Made by a program: the position numbers and the translations under genes
Shown here: positions 1-12,113 of the stretch, one piece after another
Layout of the letters: each line of letters starts with the position of its first letter
Position numbering within the stretch: the first letter of the stretch is position 1
Notes under the pieces: model-generated
Seen by the model: only the letters and a program-made list of their open reading frames with translations
Databases searched by the model: none
Told to the model about the DNA's origin: nothing
Assembly: GCA_018873245.2 (NCBI GenBank)
Contig: JAEMBT020000003.1
Location: 4,545,843-4,609,842, forward strand
From: Archegozetes longisetosus
Lineage: Eukaryota > Arthropoda > Arachnida > Sarcoptiformes > Trhypochthoniidae
Length of the DNA: 64,000 bases
Direction of reading: 5' to 3'

Positions 1-2350
1 CATTTATTACAATCGTTTTGAAGAAACTGTTAGTTAATCAAATTTGAAGATAAACAGACTTTATGGTTTGCTGTCAATTTCATTCTGTGAACAACAAGTC
101 AATTGAATGTTGAAATTCTAGCTTAGTTCGCTTTTTATATTGAGAGTCCATTAGAGATTAGCAGAAACTTCAATACTATTTAGTATAACTAAAAATATCT
201 GTTTATAAGATTTTAGATCAAAAGCTACCGCAATATTCATTAGGATATTATAAGATACAAATTCTTATTTTCAATATGCTATTCCTTAAGCCTTATTCAT
301 AGGATCAAAATGATTTGAAACTCTTAAGCTAAGTATTACTAATTTGAGTTTAATACCTTAATCCAGATTAGTCAAGAGTTTTCGGACAAACCTTTCGACA
401 CGAACTAATTCGTAGGTTCTTAACCACACACTGACTGGTTTTACAAATTGACAAAAGCAGAATAAATGGTCACTAGAAAACTTTTAGTTATACTTGTCTT
501 TTAAAGTTGAAGATAATCTAACTCTGACTCCTATGCTTCTTACTTCTAAATAACTCCTCTAATGAATGGAGTGTTGTTTTTAAAGGCAATCTGATGGTAT
601 CATTTGTAGCTCTACTTGAAAATATTGTTTTATTTTAAAAAGAATTTTCTTTTTAGGAAATAGAAAGACAGGAAACGTTATAAGTTATAAGAATTTAATA
701 CTCAATAAAAGCACAAAATCCCAAATATAACGAATAGATTATGTATATAGATACTAAATTTCTATCTAAACTCATGAATTTCAAATGGTTAGAGGCAAAA
801 AATGAAGTATTAAGTCGCGTACTATCTAGTTTTCGGTCAAGTTTGTTATAATATCATTTAGATCAACGCAATTTCTAGTGTTACCTGAAAATTTGTCAAA
901 CCACCCACACTTGAAGCAATATTTAAGAAGATCAAACGCTCAATATTCTAGTAAAATATGGGTAAGCCTTTCTTAAAATATATTTACGAATTCATTTGCT
1001 GATCGATCTTTATTCTTATGGTTTACTCAATCCCTAAAGAAGAACTGCTTAAAGCTATTTTAGTCATTCAGATTTATATAAAAACGTGCCTTATATCACT
1101 TTCACATTTCATATTTTCAAATGGTTTACATTAAATTAAATAATGCAAGATTTCAGGGTTTCTCTGTTTAAGAAACCCTGACAAAGAATATCAAAGTTTC
1201 CGAAAGCCAATTATAGTATATGGTTCATAAACGTTTATATACTGCTAATAGAATGACTATTTGTGTATGTATGTCCACCATTCTGCGATTCAAGATCCAC
1301 TGGTCACACAACCTAGTGAAAGATACCGTTGGGACAAGTATGATCTGAAAGGAGCAGTCAGACTAATTTGGCTATCAAAAATTAACCAATGGTCACTCCG
1401 GTGATTGAAAATTTATTATTGAGCAATTAAAAACAATAACTTACCCTTGAAAATAGATATATATTTTATTCTGTGATATAATAATAAGATATCGTACCTT
1501 AAGGGCCGCGATTTGCAGTCTTTTCTGCTAGCTATATATATGAAATATTGTGTGAATTTTATAACATTAAATTTGTGAAAAGGCGTTATTTCTTACAAGT
1601 ATGAGATGCTCCTATAGCTTTAATGTTTATTTAGACGACTCTGATTTTGAAATCTATATTATTATTTGCGAACTCTATCTCATCTAAAATCCATTAATTT
1701 AATCCACAAGCCTTTAGATATAAACAATATTTGAAAATTGTTCGGTTCTGAATATTTTTATATAGAAAGATATCATTTTGATCCTAATTTATGCTTTTTG
1801 CTCAACACTCATAGGGATTTAGAATCAATTCTCTCTCTAATTCTGAGTTAAGCTGACATTCTCTAACAAAGACATACTTTTCAAACAGTACATGAATTTC
1901 AATACCAAACTTCAAAGTGCCAGAACATTCAGTGTTCCTCAAACAAATTCAAATGAATGAAAGAATTTTGTTTATTTTTATGGTGTCATTCTATTAGGTA
2001 TTAAGTGATGAGTTGAAGTTAAAAAGTGAGTGAACCTCTCAAAATATTTACTGTGAACTTTTAAATTGACTTAAATGCTCTAACGCTTGTGCGGTTTAAG
2101 AATTCCCTAAACTTCAAGTTAAAAACCAAATGATTCTTTAAACAATTACGTTTACTCATATCAAATTTAGTCTTTGCAGAAGTGCTCATCTTCAGTTAAA
2201 GATAGATAAGATGAGAAGATATCAAAATCTTATTGATTTGTAATTTCTATTCACATATGATATGAATTCATCGCAGAATAAAATTTCGAAAGCGGAGCAG
2301 TATCTAAAATAAAATACTTTCCGCAACTAGAGGAAATGTGTACTCAAGAA
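1..2350. other. intergenic, no gene seen
   Basis: AT-rich sequence with no open frame of useful length, no splice-consistent exon and no recognised RNA gene. Nothing distinctive was seen apart from short A/T runs. Confidence 0.6.
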
Positions 2351-2562
2351 CTTAATAACCGTTGATAGGAACAAGAAAAATTGCGTTGTGATGGCATGCT
2401 TTCCAACATAACATTATAATACAGGATATCAACAAACTTATAGAATGTTCATTATAGTAATCAAAGCAAAATCTAAACAAAATTTGGCAACAAATAGGTG
2501 CGCATTAGAAGAATGTTGATATAGCAACGAGCTTTCTCTTTTTATTATAAAGAATTACTAAG
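2351..2562 (-). mobile_element. inverted-repeat element family 1 (MITE-like), reversed copy
   Basis: The reverse complement of this ~212-bp stretch follows the copies at 29100, 34387, 49073 and 62704 along its whole length. It begins CTTAATAACC followed by GATAGGAACAAGAAAA and ends near AGAATTACTAAG; shared interior words include GTGATGGC, ACAGGATAT and TAGTAATCAAAG. It has no coding capacity. It is the most diverged copy I found, so an older insertion is likely. Confidence 0.7.
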
Positions 2563-5500
2563 TTTTCAAGTGTTCAATATGTCTGGAAATAGTAGTAATT
2601 TGATCACTTAATAATAATCTTAAAGGTTTGAGCTCATTTTTAAAGAGTTAATTAGTAAAAATTACTAATACTATACGAGCAAAAGTTTTGAGTTTCCACG
2701 TGGATTTGATCTAAAATTCTAATATTTTACTAGAATTCTAGACAATCACTTTGATCGCTAGACTAACAAGAAGTATCCATAACATACTATCCCACAGTTT
2801 CTTCGATTAGACTTCAGGTGACATTACAATTAGTTTGACACATGATCAAAAAGTTCATGTCACTGGTATCCAGAAATAAAAGAAGGGATAATAAAATGTT
2901 TTCAAAAATATGAAAATGACAGCAAAATATTTCATTTATTAAGAGATCTACTGAGAACACTCTTTTGAGAACTACTATACATCAATATAGATATTAATAG
3001 ATATTGAAATAATGGGAGCTAATAACGAGTATTGATTAACGTTAATTAACTTTGGTACCCATTATGAATGGTTAACTAAATTAAATTATCATAGAATAAT
3101 AATATGAGAATATTCTCAACTATCTATTGCTTCGTTCTTTTCTTAAAGTGCATAAGATTATTAAGTTTCCCAAATGGATTGAGCACCGCAGAGAATAAAT
3201 TTGATTACTTATTGTGAGAAACTTAACTTAGAAATTTCAAATCACTTGAATACTTTGCTAAATAAATGTCAGTTATTCAAAATAAGCACTTGAGTTAGAT
3301 ATTAAGCCTCATCTTCCAATAACTCTTTCGTGTGTCTAACAATTTCGATCATATTTTCATAACTTATGTAAAAAATTCACAACTACGACAAGTCTATGAA
3401 TTTGATCTTCAAATTCAAATTACAACACAGTTTTATTCTGTGAGCCATTTTCTTCAGATTATTCATTTAGAAAAATATGAATAATGTGGTAGGAGAAAAG
3501 ATTAACACAAGACAAGTTTACGTATGAAACTTTACCTGAAAAATGTACAGTTGAGAAAATGAATATAGCATATTTAAAGTCAAAATTTAAAGGCAATGTA
3601 ACTGCATTATTAATGAGATATTACTAAGTTATAGTTCTCATTAAAACTTAATTATTGATAAAGAGAGAATCGTTTATTCAATACAGAGCTGAGATAATAC
3701 ATTTTAACTGTTTTCAACTTGATTTTTGATTATTTTCTTTAATTTATCTTTCTCTTATTTGAGATATTTTGCCTGCAATTACAACTTTACATCTACTAAA
3801 CTTTTACACGCATTTTAGATAATGATTTAACTTTAGTTTTCATATTCACTGTTTAGTTTACTCTACCGTACATTTTTGAAGTAAAGTTTCTTGTAAAGAT
3901 TGCTTTTCAAAAAATCTGTGCACATCAACTAATTGCATAGTGATTGTAATTTTTAGAATTAATCATTCCAATAAATTAGTGTATTTAGTAAGTACTGAAA
4001 CGTTAAGTCAAAACTACAATAGGATGTTGATTGCAAATTTCTATAAATAAAAATATAGGTAAAGGCCAAAAGATCAAATACCGTGAATACTTTTAAAAAA
4101 TAGAATGTAAAAATAGAATGTGGCTGCAACAACTTTGTATTATATCATAGTACGAGTAGTATACAAACAACTCGAAAGAATACCTGCTAGTGGTTGAAGA
4201 ACTAACAAATCAAAAAGAGAAGTGGAATAATAACTTGAATAAAATGTAAACACAATTTGTAAAGTTATGTAAAATTGGGAAAAGGACTAAATGTTTGCGT
4301 TAAAACTGCCAAAGTTATCCAGTTAAATCTAGAATCATAGAAGTTGAAAAGAAAAACTGCTCAAAAAAGTAATCAAAGTAAAAAACTAAAGCAAAGTGTT
4401 TGTATAAGTTAAAAATGCATACACTTAAGCCGTGATTAATAACACTATCTATCTAAGACGACAAAAGCCATTCCACAATTGATAGTTCAAATGTTACTGT
4501 AGTAGTTCATATTTTGCACATTGATCTTTTAAAGTCGTACTTGTTGAATAATTATCGAGAAATTAAAATAGAAATGAAGAAATTGCCAGAAAGCTATTTC
4601 AAAATCCTGTTGTCGCGTACTAAAGCTCGAACATGAATAGCTATGGACAATAGAACACTATTTGCAATTAACCAAATTAAAATTATCTATCTATTACTAC
4701 AACAATTCTATGTAAAATGTAAAATATCTTTTGTTTTGGTTCATTTGTAAAAAAAGTTATAGACAATTGAATTTTGTGCACACTTTTTCCCCGACCATCT
4801 TACTATGTTAGATATAGTCTGACCAGGTAGTTTCATTGATTTAACATTTTGAAAGTCAAACAATACTGAGAGAAATTGTTTGTTTGAGAGTCAGGAGAAC
4901 TCTCATTTTTTCGACCCCCCTTTCGACGGCTTCTGTACAAGACAAAGATATAAAGTAGAATATGAATATTTTCTATTGTAACCATCATACAATGTATCAC
5001 AATTCATATTCATTTGAAGTGTTCATTTTTTAAAAAACACATTTCTAGTTGGAATTTTTGGTTTAGAACCTCTCAATATAACGAATATTTTAGAAAACAA
5101 TTTGATTTATAGCATTATAGAAAGAGCGGCACTATTTCTAATCTCAAAGAATATTCACTTATTTAAATTTTCTGAATATATGAAGCTGGTCGAAAAGAGT
5201 ATATTTTAACACATCTTGATATGAGAATTATGTACAATTGAATTAGTTATAAAATATTCATTGGAATATTTTAGATTTAATCTTTCGGGTATTATGTGCT
5301 TCATGTATTCATTTGTATGATCCTTCTTGAAAATGGGCTTTCATAGAATATAAATTCAATGTAAAAGAGCCCAGATTTAGTATCAAGTGACTGGAATATA
5401 ATATAAGCTTGGTCATTCTTTATTATCTTTATATCACTTTTTTTATTACAATTACAGAACTTTATTTAAACACTTGATCTTCGTAGACAAAATAATCAAA

Positions 5501-6160
5501 AAGTAACAAAATCATCTTATGATTCACTCTTCTTATACCAATGCCTGAACTTTTCTTAAATTTGGTGATTTAGTTTTGACACTCTTCTTTCTTGCCCTTC
5601 AAGTGATTCGAGTGATTGTTATCTAAATTTGAATTTTAGTTGATTATGGTAGAAGGAACAAAGAACGAGAATAATTCATACAAGAGTTTGCTTTTAAAGA
5701 TTTTGAAATAAACAATTTTTGAAGACTAGACGAACACCCCCGTCAATGACAAGTTAAATTACAATGCTATAGGGAAATCATATAGTTGATCACTTTTTGG
5801 TATAAAATAGTCTAACTCGAACCCACAGGTCATACCGGGAAGAACACTACCGTTATCTTGTCTTTAAAACCTCCAGAGGCTCAGCTTTTAAGGTGTCAGA
5901 CAGAGTGAAACATACTGCATTATAATACAGATGGATTAGTTAAGGCATCCAACTAACTCTTACAGACTTAATATTCAAAAGAGATCTGATGAATAACAAA
6001 TATCTTTTCATACTATTGTTCAAGCAATTTTGTGAAACACTTTCGGAGTGAAGTTAATCAAATCAATTGAGATTCAAGTACATGAGAAGATAGTACAGAA
6101 ATTGCAAATATGATTTTAAGAATAGCTAGTGTATGCAAATCATATTTTGTTAATGCATAT
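2563..6160. other. intergenic, no gene seen
   Basis: AT-rich DNA without a supported gene. One short pyrimidine/GC patch (around 4905-4935, with a CCCCCC run) stands out but has no coding or structural interpretation. Confidence 0.55.
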
Positions 6161-6232
6161 CGGGCTAAAATAATATTAGCATCACTAATATCAATAGCGA
6201 TCCATTTATTATTTTAGACCCGATTCGCTATT
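6161..6232. repeat. two interleaved inverted repeats
   Basis: CGGGCTAAAATAAT (6161-6174) pairs with ATTATTTTAGACCCG (6208-6222). AATAGCGA (6193-6200) pairs with TCGCTATT (6225-6232). The arms interleave, so the two hairpins exclude each other. The site lies about 230 bp upstream of the TATA box of the next gene. Confidence 0.6.
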
Positions 6233-6270
6233 GTGACTTGACGTCAGGATTTCTCAATTTTTGAGTGGCA

Positions 6271-6322
6271 GAATCTATATGTGTTGAATTTCTATGGAAT
6301 CTATATGTGTTAAAATTCTATA
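6271..6322. repeat. 26-bp tandem duplication
   Basis: Two adjacent 26-bp units, 6271-6296 and 6297-6322, both begin GAATCTATATGTGTT and differ at only a few positions. They lie upstream of the promoter of the four-cysteine peptide gene. Confidence 0.8.
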
Positions 6323-6456
6323 TATTCCAACCGCTACACCGCTCATATTGAGAAGAAACTGTAGCAACTTTTTGTTGAAACTGTTTTGATCACTGTGGGC
6401 GATATATTTTTGATCATTTCTTATTTCATCCAATCTGCACTTCTGCAAATTGTCAA

Positions 6457-6466
6457 TATATAAAAG
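6457..6466 (+). promoter_or_regulatory. TATA box of the four-cysteine peptide gene
   Basis: TATATAAAAG lies about 30 bp before a likely start site near 6486-6497. It is followed by a short leader ending at a strong donor (TTCAG|GTAAGC, exon end 6537). A second leader exon opens at 6764 after a TTTACTTTCATAG acceptor and carries the start codon. Confidence 0.6.
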
Positions 6467-6766
6467 TAAATAGCATTTTCTTATTGGCAGCTTTCACTAG
6501 TCATATTCCGAGTTCACTTCTTCATCAAATTCTTCAGGTAAGCATGACTTCACTTGAAGTGAATTTTTCAGAATCCATCAGAATCTTTCAACTTTACGAG
6601 TATCTGTATTTAGCTTTCGTAAAAATTGATACTAAACTTTTGCATTAGTCACGATCACATTCTACTAGTACTCAAAGTGAAAAATCAGATACTTTTGTGT
6701 TAGAATCTGAAAATTTTTCATAAAATCTGCTTATAAGATAAATATTATTCTTTACTTTCATAGTCG

Positions 6767-6778
6767 ATGAACAGATAA
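6767..6778 (+). other. short upstream ORF in the 5' leader
   Basis: Directly after the predicted acceptor at 6763/6764 the leader contains ATG-AAC-AGA-TAA, 18 bases before the main ATG at 6797. Such minimal upstream frames commonly reduce or condition translation; whether this one does is inference. Confidence 0.5.
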
Positions 6779-6796
6779 TTAACTTGAAAGTCAATC

Positions 6797-9700
6797 ATGT
6801 CAAATCTGGTAGAAATGATATCTTTATCTTGTATGATACTAATTATTATTTGTGTTGGTTCTGGTGCCGATCCGTCGTCTCAAGATCCAATTGGAGTTAA
6901 AGAAAGCCGTGGACAGCATTACGCTCTAAGAAGGCTAGATTGTCAAGTGTTTTGCAAGAAAACAGGATTTAGTGGTTATGTTGGCGGATGTCAGTGTGGA
7001 TTCACTCTATTCGCCAACAAAAGAAGTGATGACAATAATGGCAATATTGGGTGAGTTTTAGAGTATTTTCTCAGTAGATCGCCTTAAGTCAATTTGGTTT
7101 TCAAAAATATCAAACATTTCATAATAATTTCACTCATTTTAATCAAATGAATAATTTTATGATTTACTTCTTACACAATGTCTAAATAGAAATCAATAAG
7201 TAGTTCATAAAGAATAAGTGTATCAAAAAACAATTTTCAAAACCAAACAGTAGGATCTATTGTTGGATTTGAATGAATTTTTGACTTATCAATTTAGCTG
7301 AAGGTTTTACATATTGACACACATAAACCTGGCTCTCTATGAGTTATGCAATATTTGAGTTGTACTCAAATCATTCTATTCATATAACAAATCGGAACTT
7401 CCAGGTTTTTCTTGCAAATAGTACATTTTCTTTATTTTTCATCAGTTCGCAAATTTATTGATTGAAAATATAAAACTTGTTTATTAATTACAGCTATTTT
7501 GAATATTAAAGTATGTTTAGTGAAAAGATAAGATGTTCGATTATATGATCTGAGTTATATCCTGTATATTTTTCAATTTGACTGATAATCTAGTAGTATA
7601 TTAAACTTGAGTTATATAAAAGGCTTCTTTTCAAGAAATGATTCAATCTTTATATAAGCTTGATGTCTGTAATAAGAACCCATATAAGTTTCAGGTACTA
7701 TATATTTATGGGAATATATCATGTTTTAAAGGAAGTATGGAACGCGAAAGTCTTTCAAAACTTCAAACACTCGGCAGTCTTATAAATAACATAAATAACT
7801 TTATAAGACAGTATTTCAGTTTTCCTCCAAGTTTTCACATGATTGAAAGTGTAAAAACTGAACTGAAACCCTGGAAAGTTGACCATATATAGTAAAAAAG
7901 AGAATAAGTGTAGTAGGTAGAAACAATAGAGATAATAATTGGAAATAAGATTCATATGAAAATAAATATGAGTGCTTATCAAACATATCCGACGCGAGAT
8001 GACCTGTTCTATTGAAAACATAAGATTTTAGATATAATGTATGAAATTTTTAGAATTTTTCAAAATCACTTCATTGCAGTATTATATGCTATCAAATAAT
8101 AGCTCTTTTATGTTACTATCAGCTGGTTCGTGTACGAGAGTGTAATATGAGTTCATAAACTTTGACCAAATTGAATTAAAGTAACATTGGTTAAAATAAA
8201 ATGTTTACTCAAGTTACAGAGTTTATTTTTAAAGTTAGCTTAGCCTGAGCTATAGTCAACTTTGGAGAAGAGTTGCATATTTTGAAAGCTTAATACGATT
8301 GTGCTATGCGTCAAAATTTTAGAATACTATTGAAGGTCTACACTTGCGAGCAAAAGGTTTACATAAAAGCAGCCAAAATATTGAGAAGCATCTAAATGTT
8401 GCGATAACTTATTGGTTTCATATAAATGCTAATTCGAATTATTCATTTTACGTGCAAACTTATATCTCATAACTTCTAAACTTAGTGCATTTTCAATAAC
8501 CATATGCTAGTATCTGGAAAGAAATAGTATTTGCATATCGGCTTATCCTACAATCAATAAATTTTTTTCGAGTTCTAAGTTTTTCTAACAAAATATTGAC
8601 CAAATTTGGAAACTAAACAATTATTCGCTATTAAGCGGACTAATTCTTGGATCGTTCTTTTTTTAACTTGAAGTCGTGCACTCAGGGCGATAAAGCTGTG
8701 AATCTTTTCATATTTAATTGTAAATCTTAAGATTTTAATATCAGCAGAAAACTAAATTTTATATAAAAAAACTTAACGATTTAAGAAATAATTTATCAAA
8801 TTTTGTTTGAAACATGAGCTAAGAGTCAACTAGAGTTTATTCGGCGTGGTATAAACGAGTGAACGAATCAATCAAAAAGAGGTAGAAATTTAATTGATTA
8901 AGCAGAATAACGTGAACTACTTGATTGGAAAAATAGTTTGCTTCACGATAGCCACAAATGATTGGATTGTAGAATAGATGGCATTTTTGGAACTATAAAC
9001 CCAATTGATGTCACTTTTAATGATATTGGTTATGATGTTGTAATTTATTGTGAATTTGGAAAAAATTGGTTCTCGCCCTATATATAAATAGATTAGATGA
9101 AGTTTTATTTCTTTTTATTATTCTAACAAATAATAGGCACATAACTGATTACATTTTCCTCATTTTCTCATCTATTTCAAAATCATTTTCCTTCTTTAGT
9201 TTTCTCGCATCTTCTGGTAGTTCTAATGAAAATTATGGAAACAAATATTCCAGAAATATTGGGTTAAATGGTCCAATGCCAAATGGAGTCAATCACGTTT
9301 TAAGCGATGATCAGTCAAGATACGATTGGGCACATCTGGCATATCCCTATTTGGGCAGGTAATACTAGTATAATATATTTTTTTCTATCTTTTCTTTGTC
9401 ACTTAAGGAATCGAGCATTTCATCTAATATTGAACGTAATTCTTACTTTAAAAATAACTACAATTGAACAATAGGCAAATTTTGATTTTACAATAAATTT
9501 CAAAACTTGATATAACGCAACCAAATTTTGTTAATATACCCAAAAAACGATTACAAAAAAGATTTGACGAGAAAGCAAGTTTATAAAAGACAATCCATGA
9601 ATTTTTGCTGTTTGAACTAAGTTAGCGGCTTATTTTTAGGCATCTTTCAAAACTAAACAATAGCAGAATGGCAAATCGAACGAATCTCTTATTGAACTTT

Positions 9701-10396
9701 TACTATGTGTTTAACAATTGTTTTTACTACGAATTCGAGCGCATACTGTTCCCTCAAACGATTCATTAATAAATTGATCATTTGAAACGATAATTTTAGC
9801 TTAAATGCCTAATTGCCTACAAGTGATTAGCTACAATCAGACTAAAGTTTCACAAACTTTTTGCAATCGCTTTTGTGTACAATAATAGAATTTGATTATG
9901 TCATCTTGGGTAATTGACAATCTATTTGGAAAAAATTGGCTGGATTTGTCATTTCAAATATACTGCAGTATTCTTTTAGCCTAACATTATTGCGGAACGT
10001 GTGAACCTGACCTCACTTATATACTTGAACCAGACTAGGTTTGGTTGAATGAGCAATCTTGACAGCAAGGGTTTGCTATATTTCTTAGTTTGAGTGAAGT
10101 TAAGTTCGCACGTTTCACAGGAATGTGTAGTAAAGGAAACCAAAGTCAGCCCTAGTGAGGAATAGCGGAGATTGTCTTGATTGTTGTATCTTTTGGTAGA
10201 AGTTAGAGTGAAAATAGACAATCGTTAAGGAAGTTTGGCGTGCCTGCATTCTATTCAAGAAGTATTGTGCCAGCTCAAAAAGTTCATATACAATACAAAC
10301 TTTTAATCAATATTATCACAAGCGATGATTATTTGATAAAGTAACTAAATTGTTTATTGATCTTTTAATTTCAGGTTCCAATTTGGTCGAGTCTAA
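6797..10396 (+). CDS. secreted four-cysteine neuropeptide-like precursor (unassigned family)
   Basis: Coding exons 6797-7050, 9200-9358 and 10375-10396 join in phase with GT-AG introns to give 144 residues. Residues 1-24 form a signal peptide (hydrophobic MILIIICV core). Arg-Arg 45-46 and Lys-Arg 75-76 bracket a 28-residue peptide (47-74) with cysteines at 49, 53, 65 and 67 (C-X3-C-X11-C-X-C), several glycines, and the ending GFTLFAN. The rest is Asn/Ser/Gly-rich. The chain ends YPYLGRFQFGRV, where FGR could be an amidation and cleavage site. Likely a secreted hormone or neuropeptide precursor. The C-X3-C and C-X-C pairs recall half of a defensin-type (cysteine-stabilised alpha/beta) fold, but two cysteines are missing. 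I do not recognise it as a named peptide family. The gene is tail-to-tail with ETH. Confidence 0.8.
9995..10115. repeat. imperfect inverted repeat in the last intron of the four-cysteine peptide gene
   Basis: Arms 9995-10017 and 10093-10115 match as inverted repeats at about 18 of 23 positions. Most differences are transitions, which still allow G-U pairing in RNA. The stretch (about 9960-10270) is richer in G and C than its surroundings. It looks like a decayed miniature inverted-repeat element inside the intron 9359-10374. Confidence 0.5.
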
Positions 10397-10564
10397 ATTA
10401 AATGTTTAACTCTCTTCGAATAATTGACTATTAGATTATTAGAAATCCTTACCACTGCTAAAGAGTACATTCAAGAAAAACGTTAGTTTTTTACATTAAC
10501 TTAATTTTCTTCATTAAAAGTTATTAAACCCATAAAAATGAAAAATAAGTTGAATGAAAATGAG

Positions 10565-10570
10565 AATAAA
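10565..10570 (+). terminator. poly(A) signal of the four-cysteine peptide gene
   Basis: AATAAA about 170 bases after the stop codon at 10394-10396, and the first clean copy downstream of it. Confidence 0.5.
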
Positions 10571-12113
10571 GATAAATTTGATTTTTCAACATATTGTATA
10601 TAAAAATAACTGTAAAAATAATCAGTAGATTCGAAATCTACTTAGTTTTGGACAAGTTTTGGCTTGAATTGTAAATGATTACTTACATTAAATTTAGCTC
10701 TAAGTTGAATTTAAACTTAGTACTCAGTTTAATTTATTCGATAAAATTCCCTCAATTCAACGATGCTATGGCTCTGAATCAACAAGATTTGAATAATTCT
10801 GAGATTAAATCTTCAACCTTTTCAAACTATGCATTGTCTCAAATTGAAGATACATGGCAGATTTGTTTCATCCAACAAGCACTAATAGAGAAACTTCTAA
10901 AAGATATTAAGCTGATCAAGCATTTAAATGAATTATGAGTTTATAATTTTAGACAATTTGTTTTATTTTCGAAAAGATCTAGAAAATTTCTCTCATTTTG
11001 AACAAAATACCATTAAAGATTTACTAGTAAATTGTGATCTTCAAGGAATAAAAGCATCAAAAGAGATCATTTTGTAATTTTTGAGGAGGTAACACGTCAG
11101 ATAAAAATAATTTATTCTCTATATTATTTGGATTCCTCAAGAAATTGATCGGAAAGCTATTGTTTAGAGCGAGTTATTGTAATTACTGTAGAATACCGAT
11201 AGAGAGGTCTGTTAGTACATGATTGCAACAATTTATTGTTTGTGCTTCAAATTCAGTTTAGTCCTGCAAAGTAGCTTTCATCTTAAATGCAAACTTCACC
11301 TTTAAAATAGGATAATCCATTGGATTAACATAATCGATTGCTATAAATCTTTCGCCTAACAACAACTACCTTAAATTGTAATTTTGATATTGAAGATCAT
11401 ATGGATCAAGGACAATATTACATTTGATAGGACTATGTTAGGATCATATTAGACTTTATTGGCTTGAAAATTAGGCTTCACAAAAGATTATCCATTAAAA
11501 TATCAATGAATATCGATAAATAAATAGATTTGCATTAATAAGTCATACATCTATAGCACAAATAAAAAATACCTATCTTGTCAACATTAATAGTTTGTAC
11601 GATACTAACAATTATTCTTTTATAATCTTTTCAATTAATGGAATGGTCACAAATACCATAAAATAGAGATTAAATATATTTCTAAGTTTTGAATATAATT
11701 ATTGCAACCAATGACTCATTTGTTTAAATGTGAAATAAGTGACACAACTGCAAAAAAACTTATCATGTGTTCGATCAAAGTTATAGCTTCAGGCTTGTCA
11801 CACAAATGGCACCAAAGGCTTGCACATTAAGGTCAATATTGAAGTCCGTATAATTTATTTAGATTCAAGAATAATATTTCTAGTCAAATACAATATGACT
11901 TTTACATAATGTAATACATTCTGCTAAATATGCAAATGTGAACATCAAGTTTGCATTCAATTCTTAAGCTTAGAATTTATACATATATAACACGGAATAT
12001 ATATATATAACAAAATGAATATGTTCGAAATAAAAATTAAAATAAATTAAATTACGGGTTTGTTTATATTCAGGCACACATATCAATATGATTTGACAAT
12101 TAGCTCAAGACAA
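10571..12113. other. interval between convergent genes, no gene seen
   Basis: This separates the four-cysteine peptide gene (+) from ETH (-). A TTTATT at 11854-11859 reads AATAAA on the minus strand about 255 bases beyond the ETH stop and could be its poly(A) signal. An open frame at 10675-10938 (87 codons) has no splice or homology support. Confidence 0.5.

Noticed and set aside
10675-10938. 87-codon plus-strand frame between the four-cysteine gene and ETH, with a hydrophobic start.
   Set aside because: No convincing signal peptide cleavage, no dibasic-flanked peptide and no promoter; composition is typical of the background.
11040-11085. GAGATCATTTTG resembling the bantam microRNA seed region.
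   Set aside because: The match stops after about 12 bases and the flanking sequence makes only a weak hairpin.
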